The notes under the pieces: model-generated
Seen by the model: only the letters and a program-made list of their open reading frames with translations
What the model was told of the DNA's origin: nothing
Database searches by the model: none
Shown here: piece after piece, positions 1-12,900 of the stretch
How positions within the stretch are numbered: the first letter of the stretch is position 1
Layout: every line of letters begins with the position of its first letter
Position numbers and translations under genes: made by a program
Assembly: GCA_944472135.2 (NCBI GenBank)
Contig: OX235270.1
Span: 44,206,352 to 44,270,351 of the forward strand
DNA length: 64,000 nucleotides
Direction: 5' to 3'
From: Trichobilharzia regenti
Lineage: Eukaryota; Platyhelminthes; Trematoda; Strigeidida; Schistosomatidae

Positions 1-600
1 CAGTGGAATGAAGGTGCTTAGCTACACCCTCTTTTCTACTCGGGACGTCAGAAATGAAAGACCGAGTCCTAATAATGACAATGATAGCAGTAATAAAGTC
101 TTCTTGTCTCTAAATATAGGCTGGGTAATTCGACCAATCTATGCAGGCGTCTTTCATGTGTTACTTCCAGTCATGCTTTTAAATTCTGGTGTATTTTCAC
201 AAGGGCTTATATTCATGAAGCAAAATAAGTTCACCACTAATATCCTAAACGTACATATTTACACACATACTTTAATAGTGCATTCACCCAACATTTTGTG
301 GAAGTACAATATGAAGTGAATGTCTTAAGATGCGTCAATGTAAACAACAAACAATCTATCACAAATGTGCTTAAATTTGCTGAAACAGTAGCGTATTACA
401 TTATTTTGAGCATGATTAGTGTCTAGCTTTCTGTTGAACAAGTTGATTTAATTTCATCTTGTACTTGCTATTTCACTTTAATTATGACATGAAATCTGAA
501 ACTGATGTCAAATTATAGGTTATTTAGGAAGAGTAAATTATGCCAAGTTTACTTTGTTAGAAGTCATATTCATGAATAACTGTTCTCTTTTAACTGCAAG
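1..600 (+). other. Intron upstream of the first visible NDST exon
   Basis: No exon or mobile element could be recognised here. The stretch is AT-rich and ends in a pyrimidine-rich tract and an AG at 599-600, which is the 3' splice site of the exon that follows. A 103-codon open frame at 8-319 has no recognisable motif and no matching splice borders, so it is treated as chance. Confidence 0.6.
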
Positions 601-909
601 GTTGGAGAGCTACCACTCTACATCCATCGACTTGAAAAGCCTCCGCAGGGGCTTTACACATCAAAGAGTTCACCACTATTCAGGATCACACGTCCTAACC
701 GGATGAACCCAGACATACTTGATATTCAGGAACAAATTTATGGCACGCAAAACATAACACGCACTCAACATGTCTGTTGTATGGCAACGTTGGTTCCTGT
801 TTCAAATAATGTACAATCATACAGAACTGTTGCATTTACGAAAACTGGTGAATATTTTGGACCTATGTCAACTTATGACTCATTACCGGTTAATATGAAA
901 AGTTGTGAG
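601..909 (+). CDS. NDST: NDST exon 1 of window (N-deacetylase domain)
   Basis: This exon has 103 codons, starts and ends in phase 0, follows an AG at 599-600 and precedes a GTGAGT donor. The peptide begins [13 protein letters not shown] and contains [13 protein letters not shown]. This aligns with the segment of vertebrate NDST that reads PLFLHSNLGL and then SPLLYVTRPSE. The internal ATG at 703 is not a start codon, because the homology continues upstream to the splice site. Confidence 0.9.
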
Positions 910-3900
910 GTGAGTTAACTTTTATAATAACAAATGCAGTGGTTAATGCGGAATATTTATCCAGTACCTCTCGATTGTAATTTATTTTACTTGCACATAA
1001 TTGCGTGAAACGCGAAAAGAAATCTTCGGAAAACAAATAATAAGCCTAATAAACAGTCACCTCTCTATCTCACTCAACTTCATCGACTTTGAAAAGGCCT
1101 TCGATAGTACAGCGTCGATCGAGAGGTGATTTGGAAACTACTTCGCTACTACGGTGGGGTGTCATCGACAATTATACATCTCATCCAACAGTTATACGAT
1201 AATGCTGCATGCGAAGTAATCCACAACGGGAAACTTTCGGAAGCCTTCGAAGTGAGGACGGGAGTAAGACAAGGCTGCCTACTATCGCCAATGATTTTCC
1301 TGGTTGCAGTAGATTGGATAATGCGACAGACAGTAGCGGGCAATGAAGAAACAGGCATAAAATGGACTCACACAAAAAGAGACTTGGAGGATCTGGACTT
1401 CGCCCTTGATGACATATATATGTCTGATTTCCCACAAACTGGAAGATATGCAAGTCAAAAGCAGCAACAAGTTGGCAGAAGAAGCATCCAGAGAAGATTG
1501 GACTTCAGGTGAACATAGATAAAACAGAGGTGATGAAGATTCCTGGCCAACACCACCAACAGCCACAACAACAACAATCAGCCGGCATAAATGGGAGGAA
1601 CCTGAAAGAAACAACCTCCTTTACCTACCCACCGGACTGGGAAGCATCGTTTCAACTACAGGCGAACGGAAGTGACGAGGATATCAAAGTGAGAATCGGA
1701 AAAGCAAGACAGGGTTTCATTACTCTCACCAAGTCTGTGTGGAGGTCAACATCACTCACCATCAAAAATAAGATCCGGATCTTCAACTCCAATGTGAAGT
1801 CAGTCACAGCTACTTTCTATGCGGATCAGAGACTTGGCCAGCGCGTCATAAACAGCATCTCAAACAAACTTCAGACCTTCATTAACAGTTGTCTTCGCTC
1901 AGTACTCCGGTCAAGATCAGATGGCCGGCCAGAAAAGATCAGCAACAGGGAGGGATCTCTGTCAATGAGCGAACCAACTCAGCAGGAACCGATTGTGAAA
2001 CAAATAGGCAGGAAGAAATGGAGATGGATTGGCTGGCCATACTCTGAGGAAACCATCAAGTGACATCACTAGACGAGCCATCGCTCGAGTGGTATCCGAA
2101 AGAGAAGCGGGCGGCGTCAGTGATAGGGTGACTTGGAGGAGGTCATGTGAAGGGGAGATGAAAGCATATGGGCAGACTTGGAGTGGGGTGAAAAAGTTGA
2201 CAGAAAACAGAAGGTAACGGAGACACGCAGCTGAAGCCCTATGTTCCTCTAGGAGTTAAAGGATATAATAATAATAAAATTATTTTTTGTAGCCAAGTAG
2301 GATTCCATTGAAGTCGGTGTGGTGTCATTGTAACAGTTGAAAGTGCTTCCGTATTGTTAACCTCCAGCCCGAAATCTTTATAATGTTCTCCACTACTTAC
2401 AAATTTGTATTGCATAGTCATATGCGTTGTAGATTCAAAAGCTTTAAATTATTTCTTTGAACGGCGATATGCACTTATTTGTCATAGGAAAACAGAAAAA
2501 CAGTTGCAGCGAAGAGAAATTTTTATTCTTGGCGAAGTCGTCATGAATGTAGCCCATAGAAGTGCTATTTAGAATTCCTGTTAGAGAAATGTGTCCTTCG
2601 AAATATGTTAACACTCATGAAAACATCATGTGGGAACACATGTGGAGTGGGGACATACAACCAGAAGTTAGAGATGTTCTTAAACAATGCTTCGATGTGA
2701 GTGGTCTTTCCCTACGCCTGTGAAACGTAATCGCTTCAAGCTGAGGATATGTGGCTACGTTGCATACTCTATCCTCGCACCGTTTTTCTACTTTTGTGTG
2801 AAATATGGAGTGTGGCAAGTTAAGCTGCTACATTTTTCTATATGAAGTTCTACGTTGAAACTCAGTCAGTTTGACAGTTGTATTTTTCAAGTTACAAATA
2901 AAGCTGTATTGCTTTACTAATGCCTTTTCTTACTCGATAGACATGTTACTATTAACTAGAGACTATCATGACAAGAATCATATTTAACCCCAGAGAAAAG
3001 TCGAGTAAGCACTAAGTGGGGATTAAATAATGAGGACTGTCGTTCACTTGCAGAGAAATGTCTGAAGTAATGAAATCCAGATGTGAACGTAAGAAATGTT
3101 AAGTGTCTCCCTTGTTGTTTGATTTCATTATGGACTGTATAACTCATTTTTCCGAAAGTTGGCAGAAACCCTACTCAAATTTCTTTAGTTTCAAGATCCC
3201 TCATTCTAATTAAGTGTAGGATAACTAAGAGGTCCGTAGTCCAGTCGCTTTTGAGTTTCGCAGAAAGATTTCCCTTGCTACTGACACAATTGCGTTTTTA
3301 GAGTATACAAAAAAGCATCATTCCTTAGCTTAATTCCAATCAGTCGGATTGATTTCTTTTGGATTTTATCTTCAAATACATTAAACTCAAGCTGAGCTAC
3401 CCTTACTGCTGCATCCCCATTTCGAGGACTTTCTCACATTTAGCGACCATTGCAAAAGCGTTACAATAATGCCTCAGTTACTTTATGTTCTAATAGCGGT
3501 TCGGTCTGAGGAGTATTTCAGCTTGCTTCCATAGTGTCCCATTCCTTGTTTCAGTTATGTACCCATATATGTGATCCAACACAGTTCCATTGGATTGGTG
3601 AAGATCATTGATCTTCACAGTTTACGTAAAACGAAAAAAAAAATCGAAAGGTGACAAAAGCAGATGGATCAGGTTAACTGACATTCTAGGTTTCTGCGAT
3701 AAATCAGAGGGACCCAGAATAGAAGTAACCTAAGAGAATCAAGAAGGCCTATTGGCATGGCTGTACCTTCACCTGTCAACAGGTTCTAATGTTGTCTTTC
3801 CCGGTGATGACGTTGACAAGATGCATATGCCTAGGTACCCAGATACATACTACGCATGTATAATGATGGATGCATTCGCGAAACCATTGCTCACAAGTAT

Positions 3901-6900
3901 TACCAAACCTGTGGAACAAAATCGTAGCTAATACTTTAGATGCAACTGGTTAGAGACAAATAATTTGATGACTGTCACATCCATTACGTTGGCCATTTTT
4001 TGAGGACATGCACTATGATGGGATACTTTCACCAGAGTTTCTTAATTGTCAAGGATTATTTGCCTAAGACAAGTTTTTAATACTACTTAAGTATTTGAAG
4101 TTCCTTTCAGACTCCCCTGTGTTAGGTGGTGTTAGTTAACGACGGTGCACTGTACTCTATAATAACTAATATTAGGACTGTCTGTCATCTGAAATGTTTC
4201 TCAGATTGTCCTATGCAGCTTTCTATTTTGTCAGTGGCAGGCAGCCAGACCATCTCACTGACATCATTCTTCTTACTACTAGTGGTTTGGACAAGCCTGG
4301 GCAGATTATGACTATCGCCAAATACAGCTGCTGATTCCGCGTTACATGTACATTCTGACCAAAAGGCTTCTAGACCCGTAACTGAACACTGTTTGATATC
4401 ATGCGCAATAGTCTTACACACAATATCATACACACTATCTGCAGGAATTGACCTACAGTTTCATATTCGACTTTAGTAGTGAACACAACCAATTTACTTG
4501 CATCAGTCTTTTCGAATGACATTTATAATTACCACCAAATCACAAGATGAAGATGGCTCACACTTAAACATGATCGGAATCCAGAGAAGTGCTCCAGAAG
4601 GTAACTGATATAGATGTATTTTGTTTGAGTCGATGCTTGAGTGGCTAAGGTAAGACGCTAGTTGGCACTGTAGCGATGACTATGCTGGGAGTTGGATCTG
4701 TTTAGAAATAGGTTGTAATCGGCTCAAACCCACAGAGAATACTCCCCATTATCTGACGTGTAGCCATCTAGTGCTTACGGAGTACCTAAACAACTCTCTT
4801 TTGAGCTTAGATTCCTGACCTTCGCGCTGGATTCGTCGGCTAAAGCTATGTCAAGCGAGCCCTGTTGAGAAGGGGCATAGCCAAAAGTGACGAAAAGAGA
4901 GGGCTTCTCTGATTGGTCGCTTCCTACCCTGATATAACCTTCAAGAGTAATAAGACATAAACGACTTTTAATGGAGATCCATTCGATTAATTCTGCTGCA
5001 GCCCTGATGTTTAATGCGACGGCAGTACCAGCTAATATGGACCCCGATGTCTCAGGGAACACAGATAAGCGCACATGAAACATACTGTTCTTATCTGTAA
5101 GTGGAAGAGGTACTCTAAGCCCTTCACTGAAATTTTTTATGTGAGTCCCTGAGATGCATCCATAATCCACATCGAGGCTTTCCGGGTTCTCTGGATTTAT
5201 CTGCCTGTTCTTGGATTTACATTAGTGTGCAAATATTGTAGGTACCAAGTTTTAACGCCTTGTCACAATAACCTCATTAGAAATCGCATTTGAGGCCAGT
5301 TTTCTGTAGGCAAGTAACTAGCAACCCAAAGTGTTACTCGGAGACTGACATCCAAGTCAATAATGAACGGTCGACGCACATGAAGATAAAGAAAAACGTA
5401 AAAATAGAAATAAAGAGAAATAGTTTATGTAAAAATCTTTATGGTATTAGATGAAATCACTGAATATTCAATTTGTGGATTAATTTACAAGAACGTCGGT
5501 GGCACAGTGGTTAGGACTCTCGCCGACCATCCACATGGTCCGGGGTTCAAGCCCACGCCGGCGCACACCTGATATCTATGTTCGGCCTGCAAAATTTGGA
5601 CTACCGATATCACATGCTAAAAATTCCATACTTGTAGCAAAAATACAGTGTGGAATCAAGCTGTAAATAAAAAAAATATAAAAAAACATACAGGCGAGTT
5701 GAATTTTCTGCTTGTTTATTATTATCATTTTATCCCTTAACTCCTAGAGGAACATAGGGCTTCAGCTGCGTGTCTCCGTTACCTTCTGTTTTCTGTCAAC
5801 TTTTTCACCCCACTCCAAGTCTGCCCATATGCTCTCATCTCCCCTTCACATGACCTCCTCCAAGTCACCCTATCACTGACGCCGCCCGCTTCTCTTTCGG
5901 GTTCCACTCGAGCGATGGCTCGTCTAGTGATGTCACTTGATGGTTTCCTCAGAGTATGGCCAGCCAATCCATCTCCATTTCTTCCTGCCTATTTGTTTCA
6001 CAATCGGTTCCTGTTGGGTTGGTTGGCTCATTGCCAGAGATCCCTCCCTGTCGCTGATCTTTTCTGGCCGGCCATCTGATCTTGACCGGAGTACTGAGCG
6101 AAGACAACTGTTAATGAAGGTCTGAAGTTTGTTTGAGATGCTGTTTATGACGCACTGGCCAAGTCTGTGATCCGCATAGAAAGTAGCTGTGACTGACTTC
6201 ACATTGGAGTTGAAGATCCGGATCTTATTTTTGATGGTGAGTGATGTTGACCTCCACACAGACTTGGTGAGAGTAATGAAAGCTTGTCTTGCTTTTCCGA
6301 TTCTCGCTTTGATATCCTCGTCACTTCCGTCCGCCTGTGGTTGAAACGATGCTTCCCAGTCCAGTGGGTAGGTAAAGGAGGTTGTTTCTCTCAGGTTCCT
6401 CCATTTATGCTGGCTGATTGTTGTCTGTTGTTCTTGTGGCTGTTGGTGGTTTTGGCCAGGAATCTTCATCACCTCTGTTTTATCTATGTTCACCTGAAGT
6501 CCAATCTTCTCTGGATGCTTCTTCTGCCAACTTGTTGTTGCTTTTGACTTGCATATCTTCCAGTTTGTGGGAAATCAGACATATATATGTCATCAAGGGC
6601 GAAGTCCAGATCCTCCAAGTCTCTTTTTGTGTGAGTCCATTTTATGCCTGTTTCTTCATTGCCCGCTACTGTCTGTCGCATTATCCAATCTACTGCAACC
6701 AGGAAAATCATTGGCGATAGTAGGCAGCCTTGTCTTACTCCCGTCCTCACTTCGAAGGCTTCCGAAAGTTTCCCGTTGTGGATTACTTCGCATGCAGAAT
6801 TGTCGTATAACTGTTGGATGAGATGTATAATTGTCGATGACACCCCACTGTAGTAGCGAAGTAGTTTCTAAATCACCTCTCGATCGACGCTGTACTATCG

Positions 6901-9900
6901 AAGGCCTTTTCAAAGTCGATGATGTTGAGTTAGGTGAAGGGGTGACTTCAATTCCAAGCTTTGCTCAATGATGATTCGTAGAGTGGCGATTTGATCAATA
7001 CATGATTTGTTTCTCCTCAATCCGGCCTGTTGCGGTCGAGGTTTTTCATCCAGCGTGGCGTGTTCGATTCTCTCCAGGATGATGTGGCTTAGTATTTTGC
7101 CTGGATTGGACAGGAGCATAATTCATATTTTTCATATTGATAATTCATATATTTCATATTCCTAATTTCATATTTTGTATGTAGGCTGAGTTATAAGCCG
7201 GTTGGATAGAGCCAAGCAGATGGTTATCTTCAGGAACGACTCCCCAGCCCTTACCCTGAGCTGTAATGCATCAAACGGCATTGAAACGTCAGGATATGTG
7301 TTGCTATGGTATCTAATATTTGAAGTTGGCTCATATGCCATTCTTTTCTTTGGGGTCGTGAGTTGCACATGGACTATAGGTTTGCAGTTAGGGTGTTCTA
7401 ACTTCTCTATTGTAACTTTCCATGTTCACTGCTCTGCTTGTTAGTGACGTATATCCTTGTTCACCCTTTCAGTTTTTTAAGAGCAAGCCCCTACTGCATG
7501 AAGGACTTACGAGGTAGAGACTGGGAGTGCGCTGATACACAATGGCATTTAGTGGGAAAACTGGAGTCGATCCACTCCCGGCTGCACCTGCTCATTTATG
7601 ATGGCTATTGAAAACCCACCTACTACGTTGTGTGAATTTTATATTATCGCGAAACTACTCAAAGTAAAGTCACTTCCTATGCATGTGCCGACAGAAGCAT
7701 TGTTTTATGATTTAGAATGTCGGAAATTTATCCATAAGTTATAGAAATCAAATACTTCGCTGTTCAATATTACGGATGGCTCCAAGGTGATAAACACTTT
7801 GTTACCTATACTGGAGTCAGTGGGACAGTTTTCAGAAGTGGAAGAGGAACACCATCTGAGATTATTAGTCAAGAAGATCACAAAACCAATAGAAATTAAG
7901 CTTAGTGAGGACCATACTGCAGTAATGAAGTAAGTCGTTAGCCAAATTCGCCTTCATGCAGCATAATATGGAGTGGTGATCGAAACTGAGGGTTGACATG
8001 AGGTGTAATCCTGTTCATAGTTCTGTAAGTATTCATATTGACTTCAGTTAGGCAAACAACTGTTTTGTGATACTACTTTTATCATAATAGTTAATACAAG
8101 GCTCTCCATCCATTTTGGTAGTCATAAGTCTACCTTACTTTGCATTACTGAGTTGTCTAGTAGTTCTCATTCCCTAAATCTGTGATAATTAATCTGTTCA
8201 TGTATAAATTATATCATTGTCTTTTTGTATAAATAAAATTTCAGAATTCCTCTACGGTGTCTGACAATAGTACCCATTCAATTTTCCAGAGCTTAGTTTT
8301 AGAAGATGTTGGTTTGTTTGATGGGATTCGACGTGTTCTGTTTGCTTTCCGTCCTGGAGGTATTTGGATCTCATCGTTGCTGCTACTTGACACTATTGTT
8401 TACCTATCAAATGGGAGTTTTCATGCTTCACCACCGTCATCTTATCCTTTCACTTCTAAGTTTGAAGAAATCGTCTCGAAAATGAACCAATCAACATGTA
8501 TGTTTGGGTATCCATCTTTTATAATCCTTATATACTCGCTGTGTTTTTAACAGTGTATAGTTTCTCCTGTTTACCTTGTCATTACTAGTAAATTAACTTT
8601 GAGTTATTATTAAAAATTTATTATTAAAAATTCTAAAAACATAAGCAATAGCCTTACTTTTCGCTGGAATCGGGGAAGTGAAATGACGCAGGCTGGTGAA
8701 AGCCTTCGGGAAGCCAGTCAGCCGATGTGCCTTCTTTCGATGAAAGCAAAAGTAAGGATGGGTACCTGGAATGTTCGCACAATGTACGAAACTGGAAAGG
8801 CTGCCCAGATAGCCGCTGAAATGAGAAGGTACAGAATAGAAGTGTTGGGAATCTGCGAGAGCAGATGGAACGGAACTGGAAGGTGCCAACTACCTACTGG
8901 AGAGACAGTAATCTATTCCGGCCACCTAGAGGACAACCATGAGCACACCGAGGGAGTGGCCATCATGATGTCACCAACAGCAACCAAAGCTCTCATGCAG
9001 TGGGAACCAATCTCCTCCAGGATAATGACAGCCAGGTTCAACTCAAAAGGAAGGAAAGTTACAGTCATTCAATGTTATGCGCCTACAAACGTCTCAGAAC
9101 AAGAGAAGAAGGAGGCGTTCTACAGACAACTACAAGCAATAATGGACAACGTCCCAAATGGCGATATCAAAATCCTGATGGGCGACATGAATGCGAAGCT
9201 GGGACGAGACAACACAGGAAGAGAACTCACCATGGGTCGTGAGGCCCTCGGTGAAATGAACGACAATGGTGAACTCTTCTCAGACTTCTGCGCCTTCAAT
9301 GATTTGGTGATTGGCGGTAGTGTGTTCAAACACAAGGATATACACAAGACGACATGGATTTCACCAGATGGAAACACCAAGAATCAAATAGACTTCATCT
9401 CAATTTCAAGAAAGTGGAGACGGAGCCTACTGGACACAAGGTCAAGGAGAGGAGCAGATGTGGGTTCAGACCACTATCTAGTACAAGGGACTTTCAAGGT
9501 GAAACTAAAAGCCTCGAGGATAGCTGGGGATAGGCCACAATGCAAGTTCAACACTCAATTACTGAAGGACACAACCACAAAAGACACCTTCACTGCAACT
9601 GTCAGAGCAAAGCAGGAAACACTACGCGACATCACTGAAGAATCATGCGTGGAAGAACATTGGAAGTCTCTGAAGGCGATTCTCAACGAAACGTGTTCAA
9701 CGGTTCTAGGAAGAAAGAAGAGACAAGACAAGGAATGGCTCTCAACGGACACTTGGAAATTAATAGAAGAGAGGAGAATGGTGAAAGAGAAAATGATTCA
9801 ATGCAAGGACGGACAGGAGAAGGAGACGATGAGCTCAACTTACAAAGCATTGGACAAAGAAGTGAAGAAAAGTGCTAGGAAGGACAAAAGACGATTCTAC

Positions 9901-12900
9901 GACAATCTAGCTACTGAAGCTGAAAAGGCAGCAGGCAAAAGGGACCTGAGGACACTATATCAGATAACCAAATCTCTATCCGGGAAGAGACCAACACAAG
10001 CGAAACCTATAAAAGACAGCCAAGGGAAGCCCATTACCAAGGAAGAAAAACAGATTAAACAATGGGCGGATCACTTCAAAGGACTCTTGAACCGACCATC
10101 ACCTGCAACCCGTCCAGAAATACCAACAACAGCGCGCACACAACTGCAAGTTGACACCAATCCTCCAACGAGAGCTGAAGTCTTGAATGCAATCAAACTT
10201 CTGAAAGCTGGAAAAACAGCCGGACCAGATGGAATACCCCCTGAAGCACTGAAAGCAGACCCAGAGACGACAGCAGACATGCTGACTCCATTATTGCAAA
10301 AGGTCTGGAAGGAGGGAAAGGTGCCTACTGACTGGAGGAAAGGTTACCTCGTGAAACTACCAAAGAAGGGCGACTTAGGACTCTGCAAGAACTGGCGAGG
10401 AATCATGCTCCTATCGACGCCAAGTAAAATCCTGAGTCGCATCATCCTGGAGAGATTAAAGGACGCACTGGAGACAGAACTCCGACCAGAACAAGCTGGA
10501 TTCAGGAAAGGCAAATCATGTACTGACCAAATTGCAACTCTACGCATCATCATCACAGAACAAAGCATGGAATGGCAATCAAACCTCTACCTCAACTTTA
10601 TAGACTTTGAGAAGGCCTTCGACAGCGTTGATCGTGAAGTAATTTGGAAATTACTCGAGTACTATGGCGTACCCCAAATATTCATCAACCTTATTCAACA
10701 GCTGTACGACAACGGCACATGTCAAGTGATCCACAACGGAAAACTCAGCGAGGCGTTTGGAGTAAACACAGGAGTCAGACAAGGGTGCTTACTATCACCA
10801 ATGATATTCCTAATTGTGGTGGACTGGATTATGCGTCAGACAGTGGGAAACGAGAAGACAGGAATATCCTGGACCGACGTGAAGAACCTAGAAGACCTGG
10901 ATTTCGCGCGTGGATGATTTATGTTTGATGTCACACAAAATCGAAGACTTACAAGCGAAAACCGACAAACTGGTCGAAGAAGCAGCAGCGAAGACAGGAC
11001 TCCAGGTGAACATAGACAAGACGGAGGTTATGAAAATAACCAACCAACAACAGCAACAACATCCAACGTCAATCACCATCAACGGGAGGGATTTGAAAGA
11101 GGTTACTTCATTCACTTATCTAGGGAGCATTGTCTCAACTACAGGAGGAGCGGACGAGGATGTCAAATCGAGCGAGAATCGGGAAGGCGAGAAACACATT
11201 CATCAGCCTGAAATCAATCTGGAAATCTTCGTCACTCAGCATCAACAACAAAAGTCGGATTTTCAATACAAACGTAAAGTCAGTTCTTCTATACGGATCA
11301 GAAACTTGGCGGCGGGTCACAAAGAATATTTCCAACAGGTTGCAGACCTTTATCAACAACTGTCTTCGCTCTATACTGAAGATCAGATGGCCGGAAAGAA
11401 TCACCAACAAGAAGCTATGGGAAAAAACAAAGCAAGAACCAATCGCCCAACAAATATGCAGGAGAAAGTGGAGATGGATCGGACACTCGCTGAGGAGACC
11501 GCTGGGTGACATCGCGCGCCAAGCCCTCGAGTGGAACCCGAAAGGGAAGCGGCGAGTGGGACGTCCAAGGGTGACATGGAGGAGATCGTGTGAAGAGGAG
11601 TTGAAAGAATATGGATTAACATGGATGCAGGCGAAAAGTATAGCAGAAGACAGAAGAAAATGGAGACGTGCAGTTGAAGCCCTACGTTCCACTAGGAACC
11701 CAAGGGAGCAATAAATAATAAATAAATAAAAACTTTGATTTTGAAATGCTTTCATAGTCGGGTGTTACTTAAATTGATTAAGCTAGAAATAAGTGATTGT
11801 CTTGTGTTTAACTATAAATTTATCATGGTAATACTGGCTAGTCAGGAATAGCTATAGCTACAGTTAAAATTCATACTCATTCACTCCTGTGCATCGAAGA
11901 ATTTGGTTTTCAGTAAACACGGTCCTGCTTGATAATAAAACAAATAAACATTTTCAACGTGTTTGTGGGTATCTATTGTGTGGTACATCTTGATAATGAG
12001 ATATATCATATCTTGCCTTTTTTCATTCGAAAGATCACATCTGACTAATTTTCCCTTTATTTTTCATTCCTTATTGTTGTATTATATTGTTGTATTATTA
12101 TCCTGTCCACGAATTTTTCGAGTAACTAGTACAGTGACACCACATCAAGTACTGGAGTAGCCTTAAGACTAACTTAAAATAATCACAGGCCTATGGAAAC
12201 GACTTTTTTTAAATTGAAAACACTCGGATCGTGATAATGACAATCAATCAAATCCCTATAAACCAATACTTGAATATCGATAAGATGCTCACTGGCGAAT
12301 GGCCTTATTCAGGTAGGTAGTTACCTGCGATCCTAGTGAGAAGTCGTGACCAGTAGGATACAGCACGTCAGGCGTGAGGACAAATACTCGCCGAAGAAAT
12401 TGGCTAGTGGTCGCAATATGTCGTGAATTGGCAGAAGTTGGAATTCATGGACTGGCTGGTCACTGGATCGGGTCCCAGTGGCTAAATGGTCTACGAGCTA
12501 GCTTGCCTTGTAACCAGAAGGTCCTGGGTTCGAACCCTGGCGCGGTGGTGTGTTCGTACTGCTGAAGAGTCCCAAACTACTGGGATGAAGCAGCTGTCCA
12601 GTACTCCCATCTGGTTTTCCAATGGTTCTCTAATTGATGTCAGCTCATGATGAAATCCCGTAACCAATCAATCAAATCCCTTCAACCCAATACTTGAATA
12701 GTCTTTTATTTATTTGATATTTTTGATTGCATAGTGATGCTAGCACTCATAAAGCAAATTTTTATAACGACAGTTGCAGTTGACATGGTTACGCTTAACT
12801 TGTTTTTTATATAGCTTGTCTAAGTGATGCTTAACCCCATTGTATTCACTGCTCAATCATATATCTGTTTAACCTTGTCCATAGAAATGGGTCTTTAAAA

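Larger units (their letters stand above)
910..8244 (+). other. NDST intron 1 (7.3 kb, filled with LINE debris)
   Basis: This intron holds two copies of the defective RTE sublineage in opposite orientation (1025-2268 plus, 5712-7118 minus), a LINE 3' tail near 2770-2880, a reverse-transcriptase scrap near 2940-3180, an endonuclease scrap near 4775-5230 (minus) and one S1 SINE. I recognise nothing in 3185-4770 or 7120-8244. Confidence 0.6.

Noticed and set aside
703..918. Independent small gene starting at ATG 703
   Set aside because: Homology to NDST continues upstream in frame to the splice site at 601, so this is an internal Met of an exon.
1149..1614. Antisense open frames over the RTE copies (also 6284-6853, 9120-9380, 11135-11755 and 36699-37167)
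   Set aside because: They mirror the reverse-transcriptase coding strand and repeat at every copy of the element.
12486..12545. tRNA gene candidates in the SINE heads (also 5493, 13384, 14299, 42507 and others)
   Set aside because: A and B boxes are present but no closed acceptor stem or proper anticodon arm was seen, and all are joined to SINE bodies.
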